64,000 bases of DNA from Metopolophium dirhodum (taxonomy: Eukaryota > Arthropoda > Insecta > Hemiptera > Aphididae), in contig NC_083562.1 in NCBI RefSeq assembly GCF_019925205.1, positions 3,100,001 through 3,164,000 on the forward strand. Reading direction: 5' to 3'. Each line of letters begins with the position of its first letter. Positions within the stretch are counted from its first letter, which is position 1. Both the position numbers and the translations under genes were made by a program. Under the pieces are notes generated by a model. That model worked only from the letters and a program-made list of their open reading frames with translations. It searched no databases and was not told where the DNA came from. Shown one piece after another: positions 28,330 through 41,470 of the stretch.

Positions 28330-28841
28330 ATGTATAAACCATTTTTAATTTTTATAATATTGTTTATAATTTATGTATTTATTTATTACTTATTACCTTA
28401 TACCTACTATACCTAAACCATGAAAACACGATATATAATTATTAATTATTAATATTTCGTTGGTTTCAACTATTAAACTATGCCTACAAATTTTATTTTT
28501 CAGACATTCAGGTATTAGTAGTATATTAATAAAAGGTGGGCAATTTAATGAAAATAATTAAGTCTGGCTAGTTAAGTTAATTCAATTAAATTGCTTTCAG
28601 GCTTCAGTTAAATTTAAAAGTTAACAAAAAAAAAAAATTAACTTAACTCATTGAAAAAAATTAATTTTTTTTTCAAGTTATAAATTGCACTAGAATTAAA
28701 TCTACTTATATAATAGTTATGAAATAGGTGAATAGAAAAACAAAATTCGAGCGTAGAGAGAAAAAAATTTTTGGTGGGTGGCCTGGATAAATTTTAAACT
28801 CCCGGCCTGGATTTGGTTCCCACTCCGCCCCTGAGAATATA

Positions 28842-31297
28842 CATCAACTTTATTGAACTATATTATAATAGTTCAACTTACACTTACACATAGAAATCAT
28901 ACACCATTATTTATATGTTTGTTTGAATACATATATATTATGTTATTTTGAAGATATTATTTTATAACTGTAAAGTCGTTTGTATATACTTGAGATGTGG
29001 ACGAGATGTGAATGTTTATAAATATAACAAGAATTACCTTGTCTTTGAAAACCAGAACTATTAACTCGAATTACCATAGTATCATATAAATTATAAATAT
29101 GGTGTACCTGGTAGCATAAGAAATTATTACAGTGACAGATTAAAATATTTTATCCGGACAGTAATTAGTATTATTAATTCAAGCTTTTAAAATGGGGTAT
29201 AAGACGTATAGCGCCAATTGTCCGTATGAACAAATATTATTAAGTTTTGTATGATTTGCTTATACCTTATAAAAATATGTATTTGTTTTTAATGTCATGG
29301 TCAGTTATTGTTGACATGCCTCGAATTAACAATAAAACTCATAGTCACGAATTCAGATATAAAATACGACTATATAATATGATATACTTAGAACAACTAT
29401 GGTATGTACCTATATTACCTATATATATATATGTAAATGTGCGTGTCTATACTTACTATTACCAGGTATCATAAATAAGATAAAATCTTTTTCATTCAAA
29501 ATAAATATTTATTTTTTTTATTAAATTTCTCTTTTAGGTTAAGTCAGCTGATTAGGATTCATTCCTGTTTTTGACTCGAAATCGATACGCGGTTATACTA
29601 TCTAGTTTAAAATGATTTTCTTCAGAATTGTATTATGACCTCTTCGAGATCTATATTGTGTTTAACTTTAATTTAAGTTAGTTGTTGGAATTAAGTTATT
29701 ATAAGAGTATGAAAAAGTAAATTATAATAATAATTAATTAATAAGATTGTTAAAACATTTGTTTAAACGGTTTGATTCAGACAAATTGTAGGTGTATCTA
29801 CACAAATTGCATGTTGCAATATAATTGACGTAACGTGAACATTTTAGTACTTGTCTAAAGCAACGTTTTGAGTTGTAAACAAAAATTGTGCTTATGACGA
29901 CATGCACCGTTAAAAACAATACGCGTGAGTAAAATAATATTACTTTAATTTATAATAACTACGGTTTAGTGGTTAACGACTGTGAATATTATTATAGTTT
30001 ATACATAAATAATACAGCTTTTACCTGCAATGATGATATCGTATACCTCCTAATATAATAGCCGTTGTGAAACACACGCACCACCGTACACCGGCTTTTC
30101 ATATTAATGTGTTGTTGTTGCGCGACTATTTTCACAAAACGACTTAGGTACAATTAGCCATGTACCCGCCGCATATAACGTCAAAACGGTAGTTCTATTG
30201 ACACAATATAATAATCATATATTTAATAAACAATATGTCTCGCGAGTTGTAACAATTCCATAAGAGCCAGTCGTCTGCTCTGAACGTGTTCGTCCCGGGT
30301 GCTATCTGAATATACGTCTAACAATAATTTATACTACGACTATGTTAGGTATGGACTAAGATAAATCGTTCGTGTAGTCGACGCTGTATTAACTATTAGG
30401 CGAGTATAAGCTCTATTATGTATTGTTTATTATGTTTTTATGATGCCTACAACGATCGTCGGATAACAAACGCGGTTACGCATGTATACCTAGTTCTGTA
30501 CAAGACATTTTTAAAATATCATTCGAATACATTTCAATCCGAATACGTTATAGTAACATCTATAAATGCGTATTGTTATTATAGATTTGGTCATCGTGAC
30601 ACCTGTTACATATTATAATGTGTGTTATACGAGGAAAACTATTTTATTTCTATTTCGGTTGCAGTGGCATAAATGTTCTGAAAGGTTAGATATAAAAATT
30701 GATATTTTTAAGAAACCTACACATTTTTTTTTAGTGAAAAATTAAATATAAAGTTATATTTCAGAGAATGATAAGGTTAGTTTTTGTCCAATTTTTTTCA
30801 TGGTGCCGATTAATAGGAAGAAATGTATAATATAGTATAGTTATGGTAGTTATGGTAGTTTAAACTAATGTCGAAGGAGCACATAATATATCGATAAATT
30901 AAAATATGATAATGATAATTACGAAAATGATGATATTATAATAACGGTATATATATCGACCGAGTACGCATCATCTATATAAATCGAAACGGCCATCGAT
31001 CGTGCGAGGTCGATTTTCGATAGGTACTATTGAAAAGTTGGACGAATACTGAATAGTATATTATAATATGGAAATAAATTTACTATATTTTAATAAAGCG
31101 TGTTACAAATTATAATTATCTGCAAAAACCTTCACTGTCTTATATCGGCTACCAAATGCGAGCCTACATCGTGTTTGAAAAATTAACTTAATATGACATC
31201 ACATTGTACGTATAGCCTAGACATAATATTTTACATTGTTTCCGCAACAAATTAATTTAACGACGCGTCGACGATGAAGACAATAATATATTATTGA
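28842..31297. other. Intergenic DNA, no gene seen
   Basis: A+T-rich with only chance-level frames. A short stretch of higher CpG (about 30060-30300) has no associated frame. Confidence 0.45.
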
Positions 31298-32074
31298 TAC
31301 AGAGTGATTCATCTAGCATGCCGCTCAGCCCAACTTTTTCTTTCATCAATGAATTCGTTTAAACGCTTATTTAAGCAATTTTTAAAAGTTTTCTTAAAGG
31401 CCGTTATTTTCAAATATTAAGATTGAAATAAACTACGCAAAAACGAGAACCACGCTTTTTTACTGTAAATTGTAATTTTTTTTTTTAATTGTATTTTAAT
31501 CGAAATTCTAATCATAATTATGATTATAAAACATTATACACGCTGTACTTATCCATGGTAATAGGTTTAAACTTTAAAGACATGAGGCTTATTATAATGA
31601 TAATATTAAAATTGTATAATTAAGGTATAACAATTGACCGAGTCAGTATAATAACTACCAAGTACTTACTACTTACTAGACGTCTATAGCTTTATTCACT
31701 AAAATATGTATTTATTTTTACTTAATGTACAACAAATATCAAGTATTATTATCCTAAATCCACAAAGTTTAATAACTCTGAAACTACTCACCCGAAATTT
31801 GATCTATTGAGGGGTCATCGCACTTACAAACAAAATTATCTGCAGTAAAAAGTGTGTATCGCATCGTTTGGTTGAAAGATATAGCCTGCACAGGACACTA
31901 TCTTAAACGGCTGAAATGGTATATGAACCAAATATACAAGTAGGTACCAGCTATCTAAAAATGTGGTATTACCGAGGGTAACTTAAAAATTGCAAATATC
32001 AGAATTGTAATAAATGCGTAGTATTAAAGAACAAAAAGGGGAGGGGGTGAGCATGTTTGGTGAATCACCCTGTA
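31298..32074. mobile_element. Non-autonomous DNA transposon, TA-flanked
   Basis: Element 31300-32072 (773 bp). The ends are CAGAGTGATTCATCTAGCAT and, as reverse complement, CAGGGTGATTCACCAAACAT, continuing into GCTCA-type sequence, and TA flanks both. The interior shares AAGTTTAATAACTCTGAAA (about 31766) with the foldback element at 16.1-16.9 kb, so the copies at 16, 26 and 31 kb form one family. No transposase is present. Confidence 0.7.
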
Positions 32075-33169
32075 TTATAGGTATACCGAATATTATACGG
32101 TACAATCAGCGTCAGAGAATACTAAAAATTAAAAATTAACGTATGCAGGGCATCGCGTGAAACGAAACGTGAAACACAGTTTTAAACTATATCGATGTTG
32201 TTCTCTCGTTTGGAATTTGGAAAAAAAATTCTCGTGCGATAAAGTATAGGTAATATACGAACAAGCGGGCTGTATGGTGTATTATAATAATATTGTTATG
32301 TGGCCATATGTAGGTACCTCCTACTCGCTTCGAGATGCGAACGGTTTCGAAACGGTTGTCACGCCAAACGTCCGTGCATCGCGCTTCATCATCATAAATG
32401 CATAATATAACAATAATAATATCGCGATATTATAATTATGCGCAAAGAAGCGCACAGCTCCGCGGTATCATGATAAATATAAAATATTATAACAATAATA
32501 AAAATATGTGTAACGTACGATATAATATATGATATGTACCTATATGATAATATATATAGTCACTTTCGACTTTCCTACACGAGATTTTCCTTGGTCGCGT
32601 AGTAAATAAAATAATGGCAACAATAGGCCTCGGTAAATATGATGATGATGATGACGGGGACGAAAACAAAAAAAAAAAAACCCGAACGTCGGCGGGAAAA
32701 AAATGCGCACACAAACTATAGACGACGATGTGCCGCCGCCGTCGACTGACTGGGCACGTTTGCAGTCTATAACATAATATATAATGTATATTATTTATAT
32801 ATATAGGTCCGGTGCAGCGGGTCGCTGTGTATTTTTGTCTTGTAATTATTGCGGAAATCGTGTGTAGAAAAACCGCTGCGGGGTTTCGGTGTGAACTAGT
32901 TAAGCAAATGACCATTTAACTTATATATTATTATATTTTTACATTGTTTTTTTTTTTACTCACTCTCCTATATTTCTTTCGTTTTTCCCTCTAGTCGGCG
33001 GCTACCTAAACCTATGTACCACATAGCTTCTTCCTCCCACCGGGCCGCGTATATATTGTCCATAGTCCCATATAGTTCATTGTCGAATTCGTTATAGTCA
33101 CCGTGTTTATTTTTTCTTCTCTCCGATTTTTTTTCTCCTCTCTCCGTCTCCCCGCCGCCCAGTCTCTCC

Positions 33170-33654
33170 CCTCCGCCGCCCGCCATATCCCGCAGCTACC
33201 AACTGCTCCCCTCCGTGGAGGGAAAAATGACCGCGTGAAACGGCGAATTTCCCGACGACGCTTCGACTACTCTATATAGGTATAAACACCGTACCTACTA
33301 CTAAAAATAATAATAATGATAATAATAATAGCAGCAACGATAATAATCACGACGACGACCGTCTTGAGCGGGGGATGACGAGGGGCAGCAGCCGCGAGAG
33401 CGGCGGCCAAGATCGATTTTCACGTCACTGTCGTCGCCGCCACCGCTGCCGTCGCCGCATAGTCTCGTTCCGTCGACCACCGGCCGCTAAATCCGCGCGT
33501 ATATTATAATACCGGCCACATACCGTCCATTGTAAACCAAGTGTATACCTAGACCCGGCCGCTTACCCGACTGCTTATAACCCTGACCGCGGTATACCAG
33601 GGTCGCACGACACCCGCGTCGCGGTCACGCCGCCGCCGCCGTTACACACGCGTC
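33170..33654 (+). promoter_or_regulatory. Putative Osiris promoter and 5' UTR region
   Basis: A CpG-rich stretch directly upstream of the Osiris start. A TATA-like CTATATAG sits at 33272-33279, which would give a leader of roughly 350 nt; a second candidate is CTTATAACC near 33573. No Inr or DPE could be assigned with confidence. Repeated CGACGACG, GCCGCC and AATAATAAT tracts occur between them. Confidence 0.35.
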
Positions 33655-34030
33655 ATGTCGCCCGCCATGGCGTTGCTGCTGCTGTCGTCCACGTCGCTCT
33701 TGGCGTCCATCACCGCCACGTCGGCCGACGACTGTGTGCTGGACCTGGCCATCGTCTGCCTGGACGACAAGTTGCTGGTGTACGTCAATTGGCTGGAGAA
33801 GCGGGACAAGCTGAACGTGGTCGGTGACATCGTGACGATCGTCAAGAAGAAGGAGGCGGGCCTAGCCGAAGACAGGTCCAAGCTGCAGCCGCACAACACC
33901 AAGCCGCACGTGCACCGGGTAAGCACGTCCCTGGGACCGGCCATCGACGAGTACTTCGACACGCACACCATCCGGATATCTCTGCCTTGGATACTCGACG
34001 ACGACATCGATCTGGAACTCGACCAGCAAG
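33655..34030 (+). CDS. Osiris-family protein, exon 1 (signal peptide and Cys pair)
   Basis: First coding exon of a 259-aa Osiris (DUF1676) protein joined to the exon at 44330. Residues 1-24 form a hydrophobic signal peptide (MALLLLSSTSLLA core) with likely cleavage before the DDC segment. C27 and C35 are the paired cysteines that open Osiris proteins. The VNWLEKRDKLNVVGDIVTIV segment and a KKKEAG turn lead into DUF1676. Two in-frame ATGs occur, at 33655 and 33667; the second has the stronger context (GCCATGG) and both leave a signal peptide. The exon ends in codon phase 1 at CAAG/GTAACT. Osiris proteins are insect-specific, secreted or endosomal, and linked in flies to cuticle and trachea. 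Codon use is G+C-rich compared with the flanking DNA. Confidence 0.88.
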
Positions 34031-36199
34031 GTAACTATGGGTATATATTTATCACGAGGTGCAGGAGCCGTCCTCCAACTACATACCTTTGATTGTAACA
34101 CAACGATCTGCAGATGTAATTTTCACTACCCCGCCGCGACGTATGTAATGGTAGTGGGTGAGCGCGATCGGAGGTTGGAGAAAATATCGTGTCAAGTCAC
34201 ATCGCGGTCGACCGAGACCCACGCGACGGAATATATTATATTACGACGAATGGTGTTTGAAACGAATTTAGAGATCAAATTCATATTTCGTGTGACGTGG
34301 TTGAAACCGCTATTATAGGTACTTAAATATGATGTGTTCTAGACTTATAGAGGTTAGCTTTAACGTGACAGTAATGACGCGCCGCCGCGTTTATATAGGT
34401 TAACGTATCGCATATTACGTAGGTACTTTATAAATGATTTAATATTGTATAGTGCTGCAGTTTACCTACGAGGGGTGTTATACTCTTATACCAACCACTT
34501 ATACCTGGCTGCTGCAGGTTACTTGTTGACGAAATCGTCTTCGTCGTCATCATCGTCGTCGTCGTTGTTGTTGTTGTCACCGTGTAATCGACCCACGCTG
34601 CGATAACACACGAATGAGACGTGAACCGCGGTTGGATTTTATTCGGTCAACGATCTTTGTATTTTAATCTCGAGCGACTATTTCTGCTGCAGCACCGTCG
34701 ATTATTTATCGTGGATATACAATGTCTCCGTCGTTATCTATTACAATATTTGGCCTTTCTGTATTGTTATATCGGTCCAAAAACGCAAAAGATAGAATCA
34801 CTATTGTAAAAAAATATACTGCAGTATTGTGTATATGGAAATCGTAATTTTGTATAGGATAGGTCTCTTCCGGTTAATAAAAGGACAAAAAAATTGTGTA
34901 TGCGACAATGAAAATGTTGCAGAGGTTTATACATCGAGAAGGGACGACATTTCAACTCATTATTATTGTATTAACGTGTATCATTGTATTCATTTGACAT
35001 TTTGTTCGATGTTCGAATGATATTGATTACGATTGTAATTACAGATCACGAGATATTTATATGCGTTCATTATTACGTTTTCCTGTATACATATTACATA
35101 TTATGCCTATAGGACATAATAAACTATTATGTCACATCGTATTTACCGTAAAATGATGTTTTATAAATCAAACTCAGTTTATAGGTCCATGCATATCACA
35201 TACCATAAGGAAAACGATTTAGCATTATCAAAATATAATATATTATATTATATTATTGTAATTACGACGGTCATAATTGTCTTATTTTGTATAAAATTAT
35301 CACTGTCGACACAGATAAAACAGACGTCACCATCTTTAATGCCCGGTAAAATGTATAGTTATTGTTCAAATCACTTCAGCATTGTACCTATTTTAATGTC
35401 CCTCTGTTATTTATTTTTTTTGTTTTTGATTTCGTGGAAAAAATATTCAATCTTTTTAAATCAAAACTATAAGTTTTTTGACCTGGATGGAATTTACGTG
35501 CATTTAATAGGATATTTAAATGGTTTCATTTAAACATAATAATACTTCATGGTAATACATAATTTACTAATGAAGTTATAAAGACTTATAAATATATCAC
35601 TTAAACTGACTGTTTGTGATTAAGTCTATAATTATTGGTCTTTGTTAAAAACAAAAATTATAAATCAGTTTGAGTTGCGATAAGCTTTAAAGTACAATTA
35701 ATAATAATTAATAATTTGTGAGAAAATATTTCATACATAATAATTAAATACCAATAATTAGGAATAATGTAAACTTTATCATACAATTTTATCCTATTTT
35801 AAAATACACAAATTTAAACTTTTACTCGGTTATATAAAAGTAAAAATAAATTAATACCACAAGGAACTTTATACTTAGTAATTACAGTTATTATTCTATA
35901 CAAAAAGTTTTCGTTTTTATTATGTAAATTAATTATGTGTTTAAGTATTCATACTAATTTTCAAACCATTATAAAAAAAAAAATTGTACATTTTGATCGA
36001 TCGACTTTACTGCTGTAAGTTTGTTCCAGATTTTATTGAATTTCCTAAATAATAATAATGATTTTTAAGTGACAATAATTAGTACATTAGTTTTTAATTG
36101 AACGGAGATCAAATGATTATACATGTGGTGATTATATGCAAATTATTTTGTGGCAGTTGAAACCTTAAACATTGTTATATAGAACTTCATAGACACCAA

Positions 36200-36323
36200 G
36201 GGCCGTTCTTCCAATGTCCGGTAAAGTGTCGGTTACCGCTAACCGACTGATAAGAGATTTTATTACCGACAGAATTCGGCCGGTTAAGTTTCGGTTAACC
36301 TTAACCAGACATTGTAAGAACGA
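36200..36323. mobile_element. Short palindromic MITE
   Basis: A 124-bp near-palindrome. The left end is GGCCGTTCTTCCAATGTCCG and the reverse complement of the right end is CATCGTTCTTACAATGTCTG, with GGTTAAC/GTTAACC words in both arms. No target duplication is clear and nothing is coded. Confidence 0.55.
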
Positions 36324-38729
36324 TGTTCTATTAATCCAAATTGATATTAAATTTAAAGATTTTCTTTCCCAAAAAATCTATGCTCTTGTAGCTTCTTAAT
36401 TATTCTGAATGTAGATTTGATGAAACCATCTACTGCCGAGAGGATGTAATTATTTTCCCAATTTTTAAATTCAAATATTTTTGATTTGGTTATTTATTGG
36501 TTCGGCACCGCCAAGTTGATATCAATTTTTGGTTGAACATTTCAAAAATGAAATTACAATACGTCTTGCAACGTATTGTATAACATGTAATTTGATAAGT
36601 TATTTTACGAGTTTAAAAATCATCTATTTAGAGTTAATTTAAAATGAATAAATTATTGTTTTTCACTGTTTGTTATTTGATAAGTCAAGTGCTAAGAACT
36701 ATTATTACGTACGTCGTATTTCGATGAAGTATTGTATTTTATACAGTCAATATTATTTTATAAATTAATTTAATGATAATAATAATCTATTAATACGTTT
36801 GAATGTCCACATTACTTAGATACCATTAATATTACTGAATGAACAATGACTAATGAGTATTGTACATTAGTTTTCGACCAATAGTATTATGGTTGGTGTA
36901 TTACAAACTCATAAAAATATATTCTACCACCTACCTTGCGTGGATAATTTTTCTTCTTAATTTTAATATGGGTCACTGAACTAAAAAAAAATAATAAATA
37001 ATATTGTGAAGTCACCGGAACAAAGGGGTTAATAAAGGCCATCGAATAACAAATTAAACACACGAATGTTTTTGATTTTGTCTACCCAATCAATATCGTG
37101 TGTGATTGTATTAACAAATTAATTAAAATATATTTTTTTTTACCAACAATAATTATTACGTGTGGAATTTTTCGTCGGATCCGTTATTTTTACGGTAAAT
37201 GTTAATTTCATCGTGTGACAGATGATTAGGCGTTTCTCGCGGATGGAAATTAATGGAAATACTGAATTAAACACCGAAGCTAATGTGAATAATCTGTCAT
37301 TTTAATAAGATCGGTATTTATTAGACACGAAAAATATATTTTTCTAGATTATATTATTATTATATTACGAAACGCGTGAGATGTCCCTGCCATTCTGCTG
37401 TACAGTGTACACGATTACAAAACGACTCAAGTTATTATGACGTAACATCAAAATCTTAAATCTGAACTCGTGTGACGCGTTGTGGACGATCAGACTGCAT
37501 TTAATCTTCATTACATATACGATTAGTATATTTTAGAGTAGTATATAAGTACTAAACATGTCAATATTTTGCGTGGGTATATTTACAATGAGTACACACA
37601 CGCGTAATATTCCCTACGCGAGACAGATCTCGTCATTTTTTTACTGCGAACGATGCGGACATAATACAACAACAAATACTATTATTATATAATTTATATT
37701 ATATTGTTGTGGACATAATAATACGTATTAGTAGTCGGATATTTGTGTTACGCAATTATATTATATTAATATTTATGCATTACTACTACTGTTCTTACGC
37801 GTGGATGGACTTCAAGTATCTGAACAAAATATAATTCCTGTCCACTGATATCGTTGCTCAAGCCGTGTTTATTATTTCAGCAGACTTCTGAGCTCTGTAA
37901 GCTTCTAAAATATAACCCATCAATAATTTGTTTTCAACCATTCGGCATCTAAAATTATAAGCCCAACAACAATTATCACTCTCAACATTGACATAATGAA
38001 AATTGTTTTTAATATGTACATATATGCTCCAAGGGTAGCTAGCTTTTAGAATTCTGAGAAGAAATAGAGGGTTAAGTTTTGGAATTTGCTTAGAAACGTA
38101 CATCAAGTTTGAAAGTCAAACCTTGGAAAACAACTTATGAATCAATTTACGTGTTTTGCGTGGGTAGTAGTAATATGGCGGTGGCCCGTGAGCTGCGGTT
38201 GCTTAAACAGTTAAAACTAATTTCACTCGCGTTAACGTTTAGGTTGGGCAGAAACATCGATCACCTTCAAATACTTCGCAGTTACCACAGAATCGCTAAA
38301 ATAATTATTTCGACGTGTTAGCAAAACCATTTTTTTTAAATGTATATAATATTTCATAGTAGGTAGGAACTATTTTAGTAAAAGTGCATATTGAATGAGC
38401 ATAGTTAGGTTAGGTATAGCTAGAGACCGAATTTTTATGTTTTTACTTATTTATTTGCTGATAGTATATGCAGCTCAAATTGGACAAGCTTTCTCATCGA
38501 TTCATTTTTGTATGAACTGATATAAGAACATTTTTTAGCACATAAAAAAGTATATTTCAAGGTTAAAGACTATTTTGTGCAAAATAATATGTTTTAGAAA
38601 TATATTGTCATATTGGGGCTTATAAAAAAATGCAAAAATAATTTTGACCTCTGTCAGTTTCAAAACCTTATCAAGACGAAACGACACAAAGCAATATTGA
38701 TAAGAATATCACGATTCGAGGATAATTAC

Positions 38730-38904
38730 TATACTCTGTTCAAGTTAAGAAACTTAGTCAGCAATGACCAGGATGCAATCAGGCAACACCCATGTGTCAC
38801 CACCACCCAGTAAATTAATTATTGTATTCTTGCCCTGTAATGTTGCCACGCCCTTGCGCACAAGTCGGCCGCTGACTACGTTTCTTAACTTGAACAGAGC
38901 ATAG
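38730..38904. repeat. Inverted repeat with ~33-bp arms
   Basis: TCTGTTCAAGTTAAGAAAC at 38735 is matched in inverted orientation by GTTTCTTAACTTGAACAGA at 38880, within arms of about 33 bp separated by ~108 bp. The loop and right flank are G+C-richer than the intron around them. Nature unknown; it may be a foldback remnant. Confidence 0.6.
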
Positions 38905-40057
38905 AGACTCGATCTTGGGTTCAGCGTGGTGTCGTTGAGCGTTGAGGCAAGCGCGTCTGGTCTCGAGGGTAGTCGAAACGAAGAGAGCGAGCTGGGCCCG
39001 CTATGACTAAATATGACTTTTACAATATTTTTTTAAAGATTAGGATTAATTGAACTATTTTATAAACAGCACTTTTATTTGTTTTTTCAGTATTTAATAC
39101 ACTTTTATGAAAAAGAATATTTTTTTTAAAAAAGATTATTTTCATGAAATTATAGATTATAGAAACATTTTATTTTTAAGATTTAAAGAACGTATAAATC
39201 CGTTCTCTAGATATAGCATAATATGTATTATAGTATTATACGTTACAGGTATATAGTTTTTTTTTAAGAATTAAGTCAATAAGTATTTTTAAAAAGGTAC
39301 TTATTCGGGCGGGTTATTCCATTATGCAATGACTAACAAGTTTTGAAAATTTGCTTGATCAATAATTGATTATTATTATGGGAGGATATTGAATGTTTAT
39401 TTAAAAGGATTGCAAGCCCCATACATTTTTCATCAAAACGACCTAAGCGACTGACAAAAATTAAGGTACTTCTAGTTATTTGATTTAAAAAATGTAAAGA
39501 CGTTTGAATTTGTATACAAGTTTACTTTGCATCGGTTGATGCTACTATAAAATTAATCTAAAAATAAAACATTATGATTATAATAATATCATATTGTATT
39601 CGTTTAACGATCTGTTTAATGATATTCAAATTTATTCACGTGAATTAAATTAAAGTAATAAACTGATATAATATTATAAGACATACATGACAGTTACCTT
39701 CCCATATTTATTATTATATAAAGTACCACTTCTTAAAGACATTAAGGCAATAATTGTCGCCGTGTCGGTGTCAAGATGAAATTGCGTATTGAATTTATTA
39801 TTTTTTATTTTATTATATTTCATATAGGTCCCGTTATAGTGTTTTATATTTACTTTAATAAATGATAATTAATGTATAAATGTTGTTAATGTACAAAGAA
39901 ATAAGAAAAACGACTATCCGATAAATCACTGATAAAAAGCTGATAAAAAGCTGAACAAATAAAAATGTTTAGTTTCCAAGTATGTAAAACTAATAGGTAA
40001 TACGAAAATAATTCGTTCGATTCCATTTGTATTTGCGCGTTGGAATATCATTATAAT

Positions 40058-40490
40058 AGAGGATGCTACGCGTTTGTTGTCTCCGTCTTACAAACGTACG
40101 ACATGGAAGATTTTTGTTTACTAGTTTTAATAGTGTGCTGTTATAGTTTTTAATATTTTAATGAACTGGCCTATTCTCAAAATTTTAGATGAGCATATTA
40201 TCTGTGCTTAGGCGTCAACAATAAATTTATTCGATATTTTAATTTCCAAGCAAGACCACATGATGGGTGTGTGAAATATAATAAATTAAAAATTCTCATA
40301 TCTCGCTTGAAAATTAAAATGTCGAATAAAAGCCGACGCTTAAGCACGGGTCTTACCTAAAATGTTGATGATAGGTTAATACAGTCTATTTTAAAAACAA
40401 ACAGCATACTATATTGCAACTATAGTGAACGAAAATTTGCCATGTCGTCGGAGACAGAGATTGACAGAGACAACAAATGTACCGTCCTCT
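40058..40490. mobile_element. Long foldback element
   Basis: Nearly the whole 433 bp is two inverted arms of about 190-200 bp. The ends read AGAGGATGCTACGCGTTTGT and, as reverse complement, AGAGGACGGTACATTTGTTG, then TGTCTC and GTC in both. Further in, ACGACATGG, TGCTGTT, GCGTC and ATTCGA.ATTTTAATTT recur in inverted order. TTAA follows the right end but is not clearly present at the left. No coding sequence. Confidence 0.65.
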
Positions 40491-41282
40491 TAACGAAACA
40501 TCATAACCATTTTTTAGACATCGCTTTATAATGTGTTCGCGTGAACACATAATCGTCTGCCCCACGCCTGCAGTGTTATTAATTATTATATTGGAGCGTA
40601 ATAATATGTGTAATTCGCATCCGAATTTCCGTCAGTTATATTTTCGTCGCGATTTCGGTTTCGAATGTCTCTTATTGATACGTCTTCACGTTTATTCATG
40701 TAAACGGCTCTATTATAACACGGTCGATCGAAAACGGTTTCTATTTTTCTCCTCTCGAACGAAAACGTTTATACCTACTATTAAATTTGAACCCCAAGTC
40801 TTGTATGGAGTAAGCAGTCGTAGTTAGATTTCAGCTATCATTTCACCTATCATCCACAAGTCACAACTGCCGCCGACGCACGCCCGTGTCTGCGAATGGT
40901 GTAAACACGAATAGTCTACAACATCACGACTGTATTGACTATAACAATATACAAATAATAATAATTATAATATTATATTGTAGTAGGTAGGTACTATGTC
41001 TTTTCTATGGGTATACCGTGTATAATTCATTAGGACGGATGAAGCCGATCTGTGCGGACGGCGGCGGCGTCCTGACAAACAAAATAAATAATAATAATAC
41101 AAATCCGATAGCGCCGGCGTTGATCATTTCTAAAAATAATAATATTATAATTGTTATTGTCGTTACTATTGTCGTTTTCGTTTCACGTCAGCTGCGCCAA
41201 TTTTCAGCACAATTATTATTTCGCACTATGCCCGGAAAATCGACCGACTACTGCGTCGGTGTGTGTGTTACCTACCCATATT

Positions 41283-41470
41283 ATATCGTGTGCTATAGAC
41301 TGTGATCGAATGCGTACGATTGCTGTGCGTACATTTTCGTTTTTCGCGGCGAAAGCGCCAGTCGACGTTTTCCGAGCAAACATTGAACGGAAGTCGACCT
41401 GTGCAATAGCTGGCGCAGTGTGTCACACAATGGGACCCATGTCGCATTTAATATATATATATAATATGGC
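41283..41470 (+). repeat. Partial unit of the ~345-bp repeat
   Basis: Begins TATCGTGTGC and contains TGCGTACGATTGC, TTTTCGTTTTTCGCG, TTCCGAGCAAA, CGGAAGTCGACC and GTCGCATTTAATATATA, the same ordered blocks as the first half of the repeat units at 42.7-43.7 kb. It stops abruptly near 41470. The second half of such a unit appears near 42540, so one unit seems to be split by about 1 kb of inserted DNA. Confidence 0.65.

Larger units (their letters stand above)
27087..28841 (+). mobile_element. hAT element, internally deleted, perfect TIRs and TSD
   Basis: A 1739-bp element (27095-28833) with identical 14-bp ends CAGGGGCGGAGTGG and an exact 8-bp target duplication AGAATATA on both sides (27087-27094 and 28834-28841). 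GGCCTGG words recur in direct orientation next to both ends (about 27138-27168 and 28779-28809) and may be subterminal transposase sites. Inside are only the first and last parts of a hAT transposase gene, so the copy is non-autonomous. Intact TIRs and an undiverged TSD suggest a comparatively recent insertion. Confidence 0.93.

Noticed and set aside
32487..33186. Minus-strand frames upstream of Osiris
   Set aside because: Homopolymer- and purine-tract-driven translations with no domain; the area is better explained as CpG-rich promoter DNA.
35129..35533. 134-codon frame in the Osiris intron
   Set aside because: A+T-rich codons, alternating hydrophobic stretches with no motif, inside an intron. 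It is long but still plausible by chance.
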